This document shows positions 35,785 through 45,224 of a stretch of DNA of 52,676 bases, in pieces (within the stretch, counting starts at the first letter, position 1; every line of letters starts with the position of its first letter). The notes beneath the pieces were generated by a model. The model had not been told where the DNA came from and made no database searches. It worked only from the letters and a program-made list of their open reading frames with translations. The stretch spans positions 92,764 to 145,439 of the forward strand of contig JAHEAR010000001.1 in NCBI GenBank assembly GCA_024642665.1. Direction: 5' to 3'. The position numbers and the translations under genes are program-made. This DNA comes from Bacteroidota bacterium (lineage in GTDB: Bacteria; Bacteroidota; Bacteroidia; Chitinophagales; Saprospiraceae).

Positions 35785-38700
35785 CTAGTGAAGGAGGGTG
35801 ATATTTCCTTTTTTGAAATAAGACTTGCCGTTTGGACAGGTGACATTTAAGTAATACCCAAATACGTCTGGTGGAAGTAACTGTCCATTATACCTTCCAT
35901 CCCAGCAACTATTAATATCCTTTGAGGAAAAGACTTCCTCTCCCCATCGACTATAAATATGTAACTCCATGCTTTCAACAAAGTTGCTTCTGACACAGAG
36001 CACATCGTTATAATTATCATCATTAGGAGAAAATGCGTTTGGAATAAATACATCCCGTTCGTCACAGAATGGATCAGCCACGCCCGGAGAAGATGTGCAG
36101 GCTACCCCGGTACACCCATCAAAATCCGTTACTGTCACGCAGTAAGTAGTAGGACCCGTTGGAGTCACTACAGGATTGTAAATAGGATCAACTAATTCTC
36201 CGGTTGATGCGGACCAAACATAATCAAAAGCAGGATCCTGATTGACTGTCAGTTGAGACGATTCACCGAGGATAATACTGTCCGGATCAGCTGTAATCAC
36301 AATATCCAGCGGATTGAATCCAATCACTTCTACCAAATAACTGATAGAATCCAAACATCCGGAATCTGCGTCTGTGACCGTCACAGAATAGTTGGTAGTG
36401 ACTTCAGGAGATACAACGATAATCGCAGTAGTCTCACCACCGGGACTCCATATATAGGTTAAATTCAAGCCATTCGCATCAGTTACCTCCAGCGTAACCT
36501 CATCACCAAAGCAGACTACATTATCACCGGCAATAGAAATATCAAAAATAAACGGATCAATACACACCGTGTCAGCATCCTGACAACCCAACGCATCAGT
36601 ACCAACAGCATAATAACATGTCGATTCTTCAGGCGAAACTTTTATTTGTTCACCAGTTCCAACGAGTATATCATTTTCATCAAACCACTCGTAGGTGAGG
36701 CCTGTCATTCCCGTCACCGTAAGGGTAGCACTATCTCCAAGACAAATTGATTGATCAGGTCCTGCATTAATTTGGAAATAAACAGGTGTCAGGCACACCA
36801 AATCAGATTCCTGACATCCTAATGCATCCGTTCCAATGACTGCATAGCAGGTAGCCGATCCGGGAGTTACATCAATACATTTACTGGTACCAATCAAATC
36901 ACCGTCGGCATTAAACCACTCATAGGTGACACCATCAATAGAAGTAGCACAAAGCGTGATTGTCTGAATATAACAATAGATAGAATCATTTCCGGCATCC
37001 AGTTCAAATTCAGGATCCGGTTTAAAGATGGTTACCGTATCAGCTTTCGAACAACCTAGCGTATCCATGGCCATCGCAATATAAACTGTAGTGACTATCG
37101 GGTTAACTATCAGGGTCTGTCCAGTTTCGAGAATATTTCCGTCAATATCCTTCCATACATACGATACATTTTGGTTACCAGTCACCTCAGCGATTAATAA
37201 AATATCATTATACGCACAGCTGATCGTATCCTCCGGAGAAACTGAAATCTCAAAATCATCCGGTATAATCACCAGCACACTATCTTTTGCAATACATTCA
37301 GGAAAATTTGGATCCATGACGGTTACAAAAAACCATGTATCATTATCTACAGTAGCCACTGGGTTGGGTGACGATGGGTCATCCAAAAATTCAGCCGGTG
37401 TCCAGGTATAGATATAATCGGGATTAAAATCAGGATTGAGTTCAATGGATGATTCAAAGCAATTGACTAGTGTTTCTGCCAGGTTGATGACCACACCATT
37501 GGCCGTAATGGTATCCGTAATAAAGAAATCACAGCCATCCTTAACGGTCAGTGTGACGACATAAACCCCTGCTGAATCATATGTCCAGGAAGGACTATAC
37601 ACCGAAGATGTATCATCTATTCGTGCAGTATCACCAAAATCCCAGTGATACTGAAAATTGGATGGGGAGGTATTGAAAAAATCAACGACCAAATCTCTGC
37701 AATCCGTATCATATGTAAATTGAAGGTTGGGAGGTTGTTGAACATTCACCTCAATGGAATCAGTGAGTGTACAAACACCATCGGTTACCGTTACAAAATA
37801 CTCTACTGAAATTCCGGGGAAGGCAATTGGATCCCACGGATCTGTTATATCTAATCCATTGGGTGGTGACCATGTATATTGTAGTGATGGATCTCCGTTC
37901 AACAAAAGATGGACAGATTCTCCTTTGCAAATAGAATCTGCATCCGGATTAAATTCGATACCAAATTCCTTGACCTGGAATGATTGGGCTTTGGAGTCTG
38001 TACAACCATTTATGTCTGTCACAATGAGCACCAAAAAGGCAGATTCCATTCCATCAATATCCAGATTAAACACAGGATTGGTATCCGTACTTGCTTCAAC
38101 ATTTGCACCATAGGTGAGCAACCAATTCCATTCGGCAATCGGATAATTTGAAGAAGTGGACAGATCTGTTACATCAAGCACAACCCCATCGGTACAAGAA
38201 TTGGAGGAGTAACTAAAATCAGCCTGAATATCCGAGAAGAAAACTCCTATTTGTTTGACAATGGTATCATAGCAAATCATATTACTGTCATACGCCACCA
38301 AAGAAACATTATAAAACCCTTCTTCATCATATGTATGAACAGGATTTGTCTCTGTGGATGTATCACTATTCGGATCATCTGTATCGAATGTCCAGATATA
38401 CGAATCGGCCATTTCCGATTGATTGGTAAAATTCATCGTGAGGCCATTACAATTCAACCCAGGTGATGTAAAATCGGCAATCGGTACCGGTCTGCAATCT
38501 CTCACATTATATTGGAAATCCACCCGCGTATACGAAAGCGGTACACCATTTCGATAGGATGTGATCACTATCGTCAAAACGAATTGCCCTATAGTATTTG
38601 GCTTTCCTGTTACGCGTCCTGTCACCGGATGAATGGTGAGTGGCACACCGCCCATGATATTGGCCAGGCTGTATGGTGGTCTCCAATTGACTAATTCATA

Positions 38701-39420
38701 CGGAGGCCCGCCGGGAGGTTGAGGTCGATTATTGATAATATCTCCTCCAGCCCAAGGCGTCGCAAGACTGAAACCTATCGAATCTCCATCCGAATCAAAA
38801 TGCTCCGGTATAAAATCAATTTCTTTATTGACACAAATATAGATGGGTGGATATGTTAATAATTGAGGTGAACTTTTGCAGACCAGTTGTGCTGCCCCTG
38901 TCATATCTGTCTCCAGTGTCATTCCGGTATTGACCGGGTTAAGAATATTATTTACTGATCCATTCCTGCAACATCGCTGGTACACCATCTTATATCCATT
39001 CGCCCAATAGGGTAAGAATATAGTATCTACATAGGTGGTTTGATGCACACAAACCGGTGCACCGATGACACCACAGTCACTTGTAAAGATTTCATTCAGG
39101 GTATCACTCCCATTGAAATCCATAAACAACTGTCCGCCAAATCCTACAAAAATCAAAGGCTGGTTTGTGGTGGCATCGAAAAAACCAATAGAGGCAGGGT
39201 CATCAAACTGGGCATCAGGAGCCCCTAACAAACAGTCCCTTCGCAAGGACAGTCGAATCTCATATTGATTATTGCCGAGACATCGATAGGTAATATTACC
39301 ACCAACGATGTGTGTAGCATTTGCTTCCTGATTGAAAAGCATCAGCAAACCAAACATGATGCAAACCATGCGCAGGGTTACTTTGCTACAAGACAATATA
39401 TTTGGAATAAATAATTTCAT
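35785..39420 (-). CDS. Large T9SS type B (CHU_C) surface adhesin with PKD/Ig repeats
   Basis: A 1211-residue exported protein with a signal peptide (ends near NQEANA). The N-terminal ~300 residues form the T9SS-adhesin domain seen in gliding-associated proteins (THIVGGNITYRCLGNNQYEI). PKD domains follow (YIWTFDTDDPNSDTSTETNP, YHWDFGDTA). Then come tandem ~80-residue cysteine-containing Ig-like repeats, two of them closely alike (both with TDALGCQ). The C-terminal ~95 residues are the CHU_C sorting domain: FIPNAFSPNDDNYNDVL, IYSRWGEEVFSS, W-DGRYNGQLLPPDVFGYYL. Export by T9SS and attachment through the PorP/SprF protein of the same operon is expected. It is last in the operon, 5 bp after the OmpA gene. 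Confidence 0.92.
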   Translation of the reverse strand: MKLFIPNILSCSKVTLRMVCIMFGLLMLFNQEANATHIVGGNITYRCLGNNQYEIRLSLRRDCLLGAPDAQFDDPASIGFFDATTNQPLIFVGFGGQLFMDFNGSDTLNEIFTSDCGVIGAPVCVHQTTYVDTIFLPYWANGYKMVYQRCCRNGSVNNILNPVNTGMTLETDMTGAAQLVCKSSPQLLTYPPIYICVNKEIDFIPEHFDSDGDSIGFSLATPWAGGDIINNRPQPPGGPPYELVNWRPPYSLANIMGGVPLTIHPVTGRVTGKPNTIGQFVLTIVITSYRNGVPLSYTRVDFQYNVRDCRPVPIADFTSPGLNCNGLTMNFTNQSEMADSYIWTFDTDDPNSDTSTETNPVHTYDEEGFYNVSLVAYDSNMICYDTIVKQIGVFFSDIQADFSYSSNSCTDGVVLDVTDLSTSSNYPIAEWNWLLTYGANVEASTDTNPVFNLDIDGMESAFLVLIVTDINGCTDSKAQSFQVKEFGIEFNPDADSICKGESVHLLLNGDPSLQYTWSPPNGLDITDPWDPIAFPGISVEYFVTVTDGVCTLTDSIEVNVQQPPNLQFTYDTDCRDLVVDFFNTSPSNFQYHWDFGDTARIDDTSSVYSPSWTYDSAGVYVVTLTVKDGCDFFITDTITANGVVINLAETLVNCFESSIELNPDFNPDYIYTWTPAEFLDDPSSPNPVATVDNDTWFFVTVMDPNFPECIAKDSVLVIIPDDFEISVSPEDTISCAYNDILLIAEVTGNQNVSYVWKDIDGNILETGQTLIVNPIVTTVYIAMAMDTLGCSKADTVTIFKPDPEFELDAGNDSIYCYIQTITLCATSIDGVTYEWFNADGDLIGTSKCIDVTPGSATCYAVIGTDALGCQESDLVCLTPVYFQINAGPDQSICLGDSATLTVTGMTGLTYEWFDENDILVGTGEQIKVSPEESTCYYAVGTDALGCQDADTVCIDPFIFDISIAGDNVVCFGDEVTLEVTDANGLNLTYIWSPGGETTAIIVVSPEVTTNYSVTVTDADSGCLDSISYLVEVIGFNPLDIVITADPDSIILGESSQLTVNQDPAFDYVWSASTGELVDPIYNPVVTPTGPTTYCVTVTDFDGCTGVACTSSPGVADPFCDERDVFIPNAFSPNDDNYNDVLCVRSNFVESMELHIYSRWGEEVFSSKDINSCWDGRYNGQLLPPDVFGYYLNVTCPNGKSYFKKGNITLLH

Positions 39421-39425
39421 GTCTG

Positions 39426-41591
39426 TTAGTACTTTATTTCTACGATTTCAACTCGACGTTCTTCTGAAGCTTCAGGACTGTATATTGATAATTGAGGCTT
39501 CTTTTTATCATCACTAATAGTTTTCGGTGCTAATTCTTCCCCAAATGATTTCTCCGCCACCACCAGATCACCTGTTTCCATATACTTCCAGAGAATACCA
39601 CCTTCAAACACTTTAAATTCATTTTGAATACTGGATATCCTCCGCTTACCTAGTCGCAGGTTGTATTCTTCCGATGCCAGTGGACTTGCGTATCCTTTCA
39701 AGTAGATGGCAACTTGTTTTCCATCATTGAGGTATTGCTCGAGAATATGCATCAGTATATTCAACTCTCTTCTACCCTTAGGAATAGAATCAGTAAAGAA
39801 TCCATCAATGGCTTCAACGGCATAATCTTTGGCAGCTCCTGCCATTCCTTTGGAAGCCTCGGTGATAAATGTTTCTTTTCGCTCAAGATACTTATCATAG
39901 GTTTCCAGATACCTTGCCTCTGTTCTGTCCGCTGTTGATGGCCCCGGCTCATCATTATCAAAATAGATTTTAGAGAAGAGGAATACTTCAATTTTATCAA
40001 TGTCGAGGAACAGATCGATGATCAAAGTATCTGCGTCAGGGTTATCAGAAGAATTAAATGTTCTTCCTGCTGGCAAATACCCTTTTTTGGTGCCTGAAAC
40101 ATTAAACATTAAATCCCGATCCAGGGCATAATAATACTCGTTAGTTAAATAATCTTCACGAATCTCCGGCTCCCCATCCGGCACTTGCACCATCGTTACC
40201 TGAACCCCCATGAGTGGCTGTGGATTTGCACCTTTATAGGTTTCAAAAGTTCTGACAAGGATAATGCGATCTTTAAGTGGCGGCTTTTCAAAATGATAAA
40301 TATCAAAACAACAAGCTTCATCTTCAGGAGACAAATACATGGATCCCAATCTGTTGGATGAAAAATATCCTGTCATGCCCTTTTCATCAAGGATATAAAA
40401 GGCATCATCCAAACTACTATTGATAGGAGATCCCAAATTGACCAAGGTGTCCCATTGTCCGCCATTGTAGGCTACACTATACACATCAAGACCCCCAAAG
40501 CCGAGATGTCCGTTAGAGCTCAGATAAAGCGTTTCACTTTTTCGGTGATAAAATGGAGACATATCATTTCCTGGGGAATTGATGGTGTCCAGATTTTCGG
40601 GCGTTGTAAAACTGTCAGGACCCGAAATATAGCTGTACCATATATCCAGCTTCCCTTTACCCCCGGGTCGATCAGAAACAAAATATAAGACCTCTCGATC
40701 CGAAGCAGGATCATAACCAATATGTGGCTGCGTATTTGTGTATCCATCGACATTGATCGGATCCGGCAACTTTTGTGCTAACCCAAATTCGCCATCAACT
40801 ATATCCCGATAATAAATATCACATCGTATATCTATCCCATTGAGATAGTCGCAAATAGTATAATACACTCTGTCTTTTGCCTCATTAAACGTTGTGTGTG
40901 ATGTATGAAAATTTTGATCATTGATTAGGGTATCAACAACACCAATTGAATCATTCTTACTCACTAAAATTTTCGCATATGGTTTCTCCGGCAGGGCAAC
41001 ATCATTCTTTCCTAAAAACCTTAAGGAACTATAATAAAGCAAACTATCTTCATTTTCAATGGTTGCGTAGGCTCCAAATTCTGAAAAGGTGGTATTGACT
41101 TCCGGTCCAAGGTGCTCCAGTGTTAATAAAGTATCTGCGTTTTCAATTTCAACCAGCGCCCAGGTGCATATGTCAATATGTTTTTGTGCTTCTTCGGACA
41201 ATTCTTCATCTTCCCCACTGTGCTCTGACAAATAAATCTGATACAGATCAAGCGCCTCCTGATATTTTCCTAATCGTTCCTTGACATTGGCGAGCCAGTA
41301 ATTGGTCGCCGGGAAATCTGCTGCTTTCGCACTGCTGTCGACCTCGGCATAATACTTTTCTGCCATGGTAAACGCTGCGTAATATCTTGCCGCCTCCGCC
41401 AGATTATAGGTGTGTAACGTATTGTTAGGCTCTATTTCGTGGGCAATGCGCAAAAAGTTATACGCAGAATAATAGTCCTTTTTATCAAAAGCCTCTTGTG
41501 CACCTTTCACGTATGCCTTCAACGTCTGCGCTGATGCCCCTGTAAGGAGAAACAGTGAGAAGAAAATGGTAATTATATAATGACGCTTCAT
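39426..41591 (-). CDS. OmpA-family envelope protein with TPR and PD40 repeats
   Basis: A 721-residue exported protein (signal peptide ends near GASAQ). N-terminal TPR helices (~25-150) precede a PD40/TolB-like propeller (~170-420) with repeated YFSSNRLGS, YLSSNGHLGFGGLDVYS, YFVSDRPGGKGKLDIWYS strands. A linker beta domain and a C-terminal OmpA-like domain (~540-715) follow. The OmpA helix keeps the arginines (LGKRR), but the usual Asp of the T-D-x-x-G loop reads GYASPLAS, so peptidoglycan binding may be altered. The layout is that of SprE/PorE-type T9SS accessory proteins that tie the secretion system to the wall. It lies between porP and the adhesin. Confidence 0.9.
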   Translation of the reverse strand: MKRHYIITIFFSLFLLTGASAQTLKAYVKGAQEAFDKKDYYSAYNFLRIAHEIEPNNTLHTYNLAEAARYYAAFTMAEKYYAEVDSSAKAADFPATNYWLANVKERLGKYQEALDLYQIYLSEHSGEDEELSEEAQKHIDICTWALVEIENADTLLTLEHLGPEVNTTFSEFGAYATIENEDSLLYYSSLRFLGKNDVALPEKPYAKILVSKNDSIGVVDTLINDQNFHTSHTTFNEAKDRVYYTICDYLNGIDIRCDIYYRDIVDGEFGLAQKLPDPINVDGYTNTQPHIGYDPASDREVLYFVSDRPGGKGKLDIWYSYISGPDSFTTPENLDTINSPGNDMSPFYHRKSETLYLSSNGHLGFGGLDVYSVAYNGGQWDTLVNLGSPINSSLDDAFYILDEKGMTGYFSSNRLGSMYLSPEDEACCFDIYHFEKPPLKDRIILVRTFETYKGANPQPLMGVQVTMVQVPDGEPEIREDYLTNEYYYALDRDLMFNVSGTKKGYLPAGRTFNSSDNPDADTLIIDLFLDIDKIEVFLFSKIYFDNDEPGPSTADRTEARYLETYDKYLERKETFITEASKGMAGAAKDYAVEAIDGFFTDSIPKGRRELNILMHILEQYLNDGKQVAIYLKGYASPLASEEYNLRLGKRRISSIQNEFKVFEGGILWKYMETGDLVVAEKSFGEELAPKTISDDKKKPQLSIYSPEASEERRVEIVEIKY

Positions 41592-41619
41592 TTTTCTTTT
41601 TATTATCTATTGAGGCTTA

Positions 41620-42633
41620 TCAGAAAATAGTACAAACTTTAGTTTGTTTCAATGGACATAATTTCTTAAACGTATAGGTAAGGAAAAATTCCGGACCTGA
41701 CTTTTCATTGGTTGCTGCTTTAAACGCAGAGGTGGTTAAGTCATAACTAAACCCTCCTTTCCAGCCATCGTAGCCCAACGCAATCATAGGGATAATAGCA
41801 TCATCCAGGCGTACGGCTGCTCCCAGTTGAAGTTCTACTTCTCTGGCTTTTCTATTGCTTAAATGAATGATGACGCCACCGCCCAAAACGGTCTCATTGT
41901 ATGGTCCCTGATCCTGATAAAGACCATTCGCATAAATATCCAGGATGCTTGCAAGTTTAAGCACGCCCATGGCATACAATGAGAGTCGTATAGGTAATTC
42001 GATTTCTGAATCAGTATAAAACCCATATTTGGGTTTATTCAAGTGAAAAGCACCCACCCCAAAATCAAGTTTTGTTCGATCCTCTCCCTGAAGTCGGGCA
42101 TTCACCCCGGCGCCAAGATCAAGAAATATAAAACTCGTTCTGCTGAATGTTTCACCGGAAGCCAGTGACGGGTCAAAGACTGTTCCATTCCATTGGCTAT
42201 CCCATTGCAAATCGGTCTCGCTAAAAGCTCGCTGTCCTAAACCAAGATAAGCCCCGCCACCAACGAAAAACTTTCGTGTAAGGGGTAACGTATAGGATCC
42301 GTTAATATTTAGGCTGGCCAGGCTAAGCTTTGAATCCCCAGAACGATCATAATTAAATAATACGCCTGCAGAGAAAAAACCTTTTTCACTATGGCATGCC
42401 CTGAAATTGACATCATAGCTACCTGAAAAAGTGAGGAAATCTACTGGGACAGAAAAATATTGCTGTTTATGCACTAAAGCAGCCTGTCGGGTACCATTAA
42501 AGATACCTGTCAATGCTGGATTTACCTGCAACCTGTCAAACTGGTATTGGGACAGGTGAATATCCTGGGCATGTATACTACTAAATGCAAGGAGACAAAT
42601 AATTATCCCTTTTATTGATATGTTCATTTTCAT
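41620..42633 (-). CDS. PorP/SprF family T9SS membrane protein
   Basis: A 337-residue outer-membrane beta-barrel protein. The ATG at 42633 (or 42627) starts a signal peptide cut before QDIHLSQYQF; an upstream 21-codon extension is cysteine-rich and implausible. The N-terminal block DIHLSQYQFDRLQVNPALTG and the GT-R-AALVHKQQY segment are the hallmark of PorP/SprF. The family helps secrete or anchor type B (CHU_C) cargo. It is the first gene of a leftward operon with the OmpA-type protein (28-bp gap) and the CHU_C adhesin. A 7/8 -7 box (minus strand, 42704-42711) lies ~70 bp upstream. Confidence 0.93.
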   Translation of the reverse strand: MKMNISIKGIIICLLAFSSIHAQDIHLSQYQFDRLQVNPALTGIFNGTRQAALVHKQQYFSVPVDFLTFSGSYDVNFRACHSEKGFFSAGVLFNYDRSGDSKLSLASLNINGSYTLPLTRKFFVGGGAYLGLGQRAFSETDLQWDSQWNGTVFDPSLASGETFSRTSFIFLDLGAGVNARLQGEDRTKLDFGVGAFHLNKPKYGFYTDSEIELPIRLSLYAMGVLKLASILDIYANGLYQDQGPYNETVLGGGVIIHLSNRKAREVELQLGAAVRLDDAIIPMIALGYDGWKGGFSYDLTTSAFKAATNEKSGPEFFLTYTFKKLCPLKQTKVCTIF

Positions 42634-42735
42634 GTCATTTCTATAGATTGACTTATATATGCATTTGCACATATTTAAATTGCTAGTTAACAACAATTTA
42701 GATCAAAGACACTGGGTTATAATTCTCTTCACTTC

Positions 42736-42755
42736 AGTATAGCAAAAACTATACT
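42736..42755. repeat. Hairpin in the porP-nnr divergent region
   Basis: agtatag/ctatact, a 7-bp stem with a 6-nt A-rich loop, lies in the AT-rich region 42634-42952 between divergent genes. It could be an operator or mRNA leader structure for porP. No gene is seen in the rest of the gap. A TACCTTTC box (42940-42947) ends 5 bp before the nnr ATG. Confidence 0.4.
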
Positions 42756-42952
42756 CAATCTTTCATTAATTCCAAAAAAGGGTAAGGAGGGCGCAGTCGT
42801 TCATGCAATTTCCAGCGCGAATCATGAGGTACGATTCAATACGAAAGATACTACAATTTTAATTATATAATAAAATATTCAAAAAAATTAAAAAAAAGTT
42901 TATACCATAAGCTTAATCCGCCAGCATTACTCAGTTTCGTACCTTTCTGATT

Positions 42953-44494
42953 ATGATCGTATTAAATGCTAAGCAAATAAGGGCCTGGGATACCTACACC
43001 ATTGAAAAAGGGATTAATTCAATCGATCTGATGGAACAAGCAGCTATGGCTATCGTCGTCAAATTAGACCTGCTTTTAGGCGAAGAGGATCAGGAAGTGC
43101 TGATCGTGTGTGGGAATGGAAATAATGGTGCAGATGGACTGGCCATCGCCCGAATGCTCCTGGACATGGACTATATTGTTGATGTATTTGTCAGCCTGGA
43201 GGGCAATCATTCGGAAGAATGGAAAATTAATTACGAGAGATTAATCAGTACCGATCCGGAAGAATTGGAAATTCATACCGTTTGGAATCCGGAAGAAATT
43301 GAACTCAGCTCTTCGGGCACCATCATCGATGCGATGTTTGGCACCGGACTGGAAAGACCTCTTGAAGGCAAATGGCTGGAGATAGCGGATTGGATTAATG
43401 ATCAAAGCAACTTAACTGTGGCTGTTGATATGCCTTCCGGTCTCTACGTAGATCAGGCGCCAAATGGCGTCGTAATTTATTCGGATCTCGTGTTGACTTT
43501 TCAATGTCAGCGACTTGCATTTATGATGCCTGAAAGCGAACCACATTATGGCGAAGTTCTGGTTTGCAATATCGGGCTATCGGACACCTTTCTATTAGAA
43601 TATGAAATCAAGTGTTTTGAGCTCACCTATTATTACCTACTCCCCTTTTTAATTGATCGAAATCGATTCAGCCATAAAGGGGACTATGGCCATGGATATC
43701 TCATGGCAGGCAGTACCGGTATGGCGGGCGCAGCCATATTATCCTCCGCTGCAGCGATGCGTGCGGGTCTTGGATTGCTCACGATTCGAATCCCTGAAAT
43801 AATGTATTCGATATTGCAATCTGCCGTCCCCGAAGTCATGGTAGACATGGATTCAAATCGAAATTTCATAACGGCTTTTTCAATACCGGAAAAAGCAGCG
43901 GCCATTGGTCTTGGTCCCGGTCTGGGGAAGGCGCCAGAAACCATTGAAGCTTTAGCTAATCTCCTCAGTGCACCACCAAAAATTCCGATGGTCTTAGATG
44001 CAGATGCCCTCAACATCCTTTCCATAAGGAAGGATCTCCTTGACCTGCTGCCGGCCGGTACTATTATCACACCACATCCTGCTGAATTCGACAGACTATT
44101 TGGTGAACAAGACGATCACTATGCAAGATTTGAAACTGCTAAAGCCGAAGCCTTAAAACGACAAATTAATATTGTCTTAAAAGGAGGCGTGACGATCATA
44201 TGTCAATCCAATGGCGTAAATTTTTTTAACACTAGGGGCAATCCCGGCATGGCTACTGCAGGAAGCGGAGATGTCCTGACCGGCATTATTTTAGGCCTGT
44301 TAAGCCAGGGATATTCTCCGGATTATGCTGCCATCCTCGGTGTCTACCTGCATGCCACAGCGGGTGATCTTGCTGCCGAAGACCAGGGGTTTGAATCTTT
44401 GATAGCCTCAGATATAGTTGAATACATTGGAGAAGCTTTTGAGGAATTACGCGATCACGAACCCACGATAGACGAAGAAGAAAAAGATGGCTAG
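42953..44494 (+). CDS. nnr: Bifunctional NAD(P)H-hydrate epimerase/dehydratase
   Basis: A 513-residue fusion that repairs damaged NADH/NADPH hydrates. The N-terminal YjeF_N epimerase domain (~1-215) has VCGNGNNGADGLAIAR and MFGTGLERPL. The C-terminal ADP/ATP-dependent dehydratase domain (~230-500) has HKGDYGHGYLMAGS, AAAIGLGPGLGK, VLDADALN and the catalytic loop TAGSGDVLTGII. This is the usual bacterial fusion order. The stop overlaps the sirtuin start by 8 bp (ATGGCTAG), so the two NAD-linked genes are translationally coupled. Confidence 0.95.
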   Translation: MIVLNAKQIRAWDTYTIEKGINSIDLMEQAAMAIVVKLDLLLGEEDQEVLIVCGNGNNGADGLAIARMLLDMDYIVDVFVSLEGNHSEEWKINYERLISTDPEELEIHTVWNPEEIELSSSGTIIDAMFGTGLERPLEGKWLEIADWINDQSNLTVAVDMPSGLYVDQAPNGVVIYSDLVLTFQCQRLAFMMPESEPHYGEVLVCNIGLSDTFLLEYEIKCFELTYYYLLPFLIDRNRFSHKGDYGHGYLMAGSTGMAGAAILSSAAAMRAGLGLLTIRIPEIMYSILQSAVPEVMVDMDSNRNFITAFSIPEKAAAIGLGPGLGKAPETIEALANLLSAPPKIPMVLDADALNILSIRKDLLDLLPAGTIITPHPAEFDRLFGEQDDHYARFETAKAEALKRQINIVLKGGVTIICQSNGVNFFNTRGNPGMATAGSGDVLTGIILGLLSQGYSPDYAAILGVYLHATAGDLAAEDQGFESLIASDIVEYIGEAFEELRDHEPTIDEEEKDG

Positions 44495-45173
44495 AATAAT
44501 CGTATTAACCGGTGCCGGCATCAGTGCTGAAAGTGGCATTAAGACTTTCAGAGATGCGGGCGGATTGTGGGAAGGACACGCCGTAGAAGATGTGGCAACA
44601 CCGGAAGCCTGGCGACGTCAACCGGATGTAGTCCAGCGATTTTACAATGAACGCAGACGCCAATTGTTACAAGTTGCGCCGAATGCAGCACATATGGCGC
44701 TGGCGAATCTTCAGAGCGCGCATGACGTCATAGTGATCACACAAAATGTTGATGATCTGCATGAACGTGCCGGCAGTCAAAATGTAATTCACCTTCATGG
44801 GGAATTGCTTAAGGCAAGAAGCACCAGAAATGAAAATCTGGTCTATGCCTGGCGGAAGGATATCCAAGCCAATGATCTTTGCGAACTAGGCTCCCCATTA
44901 CGCCCTCATATTGTTTGGTTCGGCGAATTAGTCCCCATGTTAACATCCGCCATTGAGAAAATTCAAACCGCAGAAATAGTCTTCGTCATTGGCAGTAGTA
45001 TGCAGGTCTACCCTGCCGCAAGTCTTGTCGCGTTTGCACCCTCCGATGCAGTCATTTACTATATTGATCCAAAGCCTCAGCTAAATCATGAATTAAGAAA
45101 CCGAAAGGGACTTCATGTCATTGAAATGAATGCTACTGAAGGCGTGCCCTATGTTATTGAAAACATCAGGTAA
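44487..45173 (+). CDS. cobB: Sir2-family NAD-dependent deacylase (zinc-ribbon-less)
   Basis: A 228-residue sirtuin with GAGISAESGIKTFRD, TQNVDDLHERAGS and the catalytic His104 in HLHGE. The zinc module normally built from two CxxC pairs is absent: between 105 and 145 only Cys132 remains (NDLCELGSPLRPHIVWFGE). The Tyr53-x-x-Arg56 pair (FYNER) is that of class III sirtuins (SIRT5/CobB-like), which prefer succinyl- or malonyl-lysine. Desuccinylase activity is inference. It overlaps nnr by 8 bp and is therefore probably tied to NAD supply. Confidence 0.92.
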   Translation: MARIIVLTGAGISAESGIKTFRDAGGLWEGHAVEDVATPEAWRRQPDVVQRFYNERRRQLLQVAPNAAHMALANLQSAHDVIVITQNVDDLHERAGSQNVIHLHGELLKARSTRNENLVYAWRKDIQANDLCELGSPLRPHIVWFGELVPMLTSAIEKIQTAEIVFVIGSSMQVYPAASLVAFAPSDAVIYYIDPKPQLNHELRNRKGLHVIEMNATEGVPYVIENIR

Positions 45174-45224
45174 GTAAGCTGCACGCTGCAACAGTCAACA
45201 TTACAAACATCCTGCCTGCCTAAA

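Noticed and set aside
43684-44070. 128-residue ORF antisense to nnr
   Set aside because: nnr dehydratase-domain motifs fill this stretch on the plus strand.
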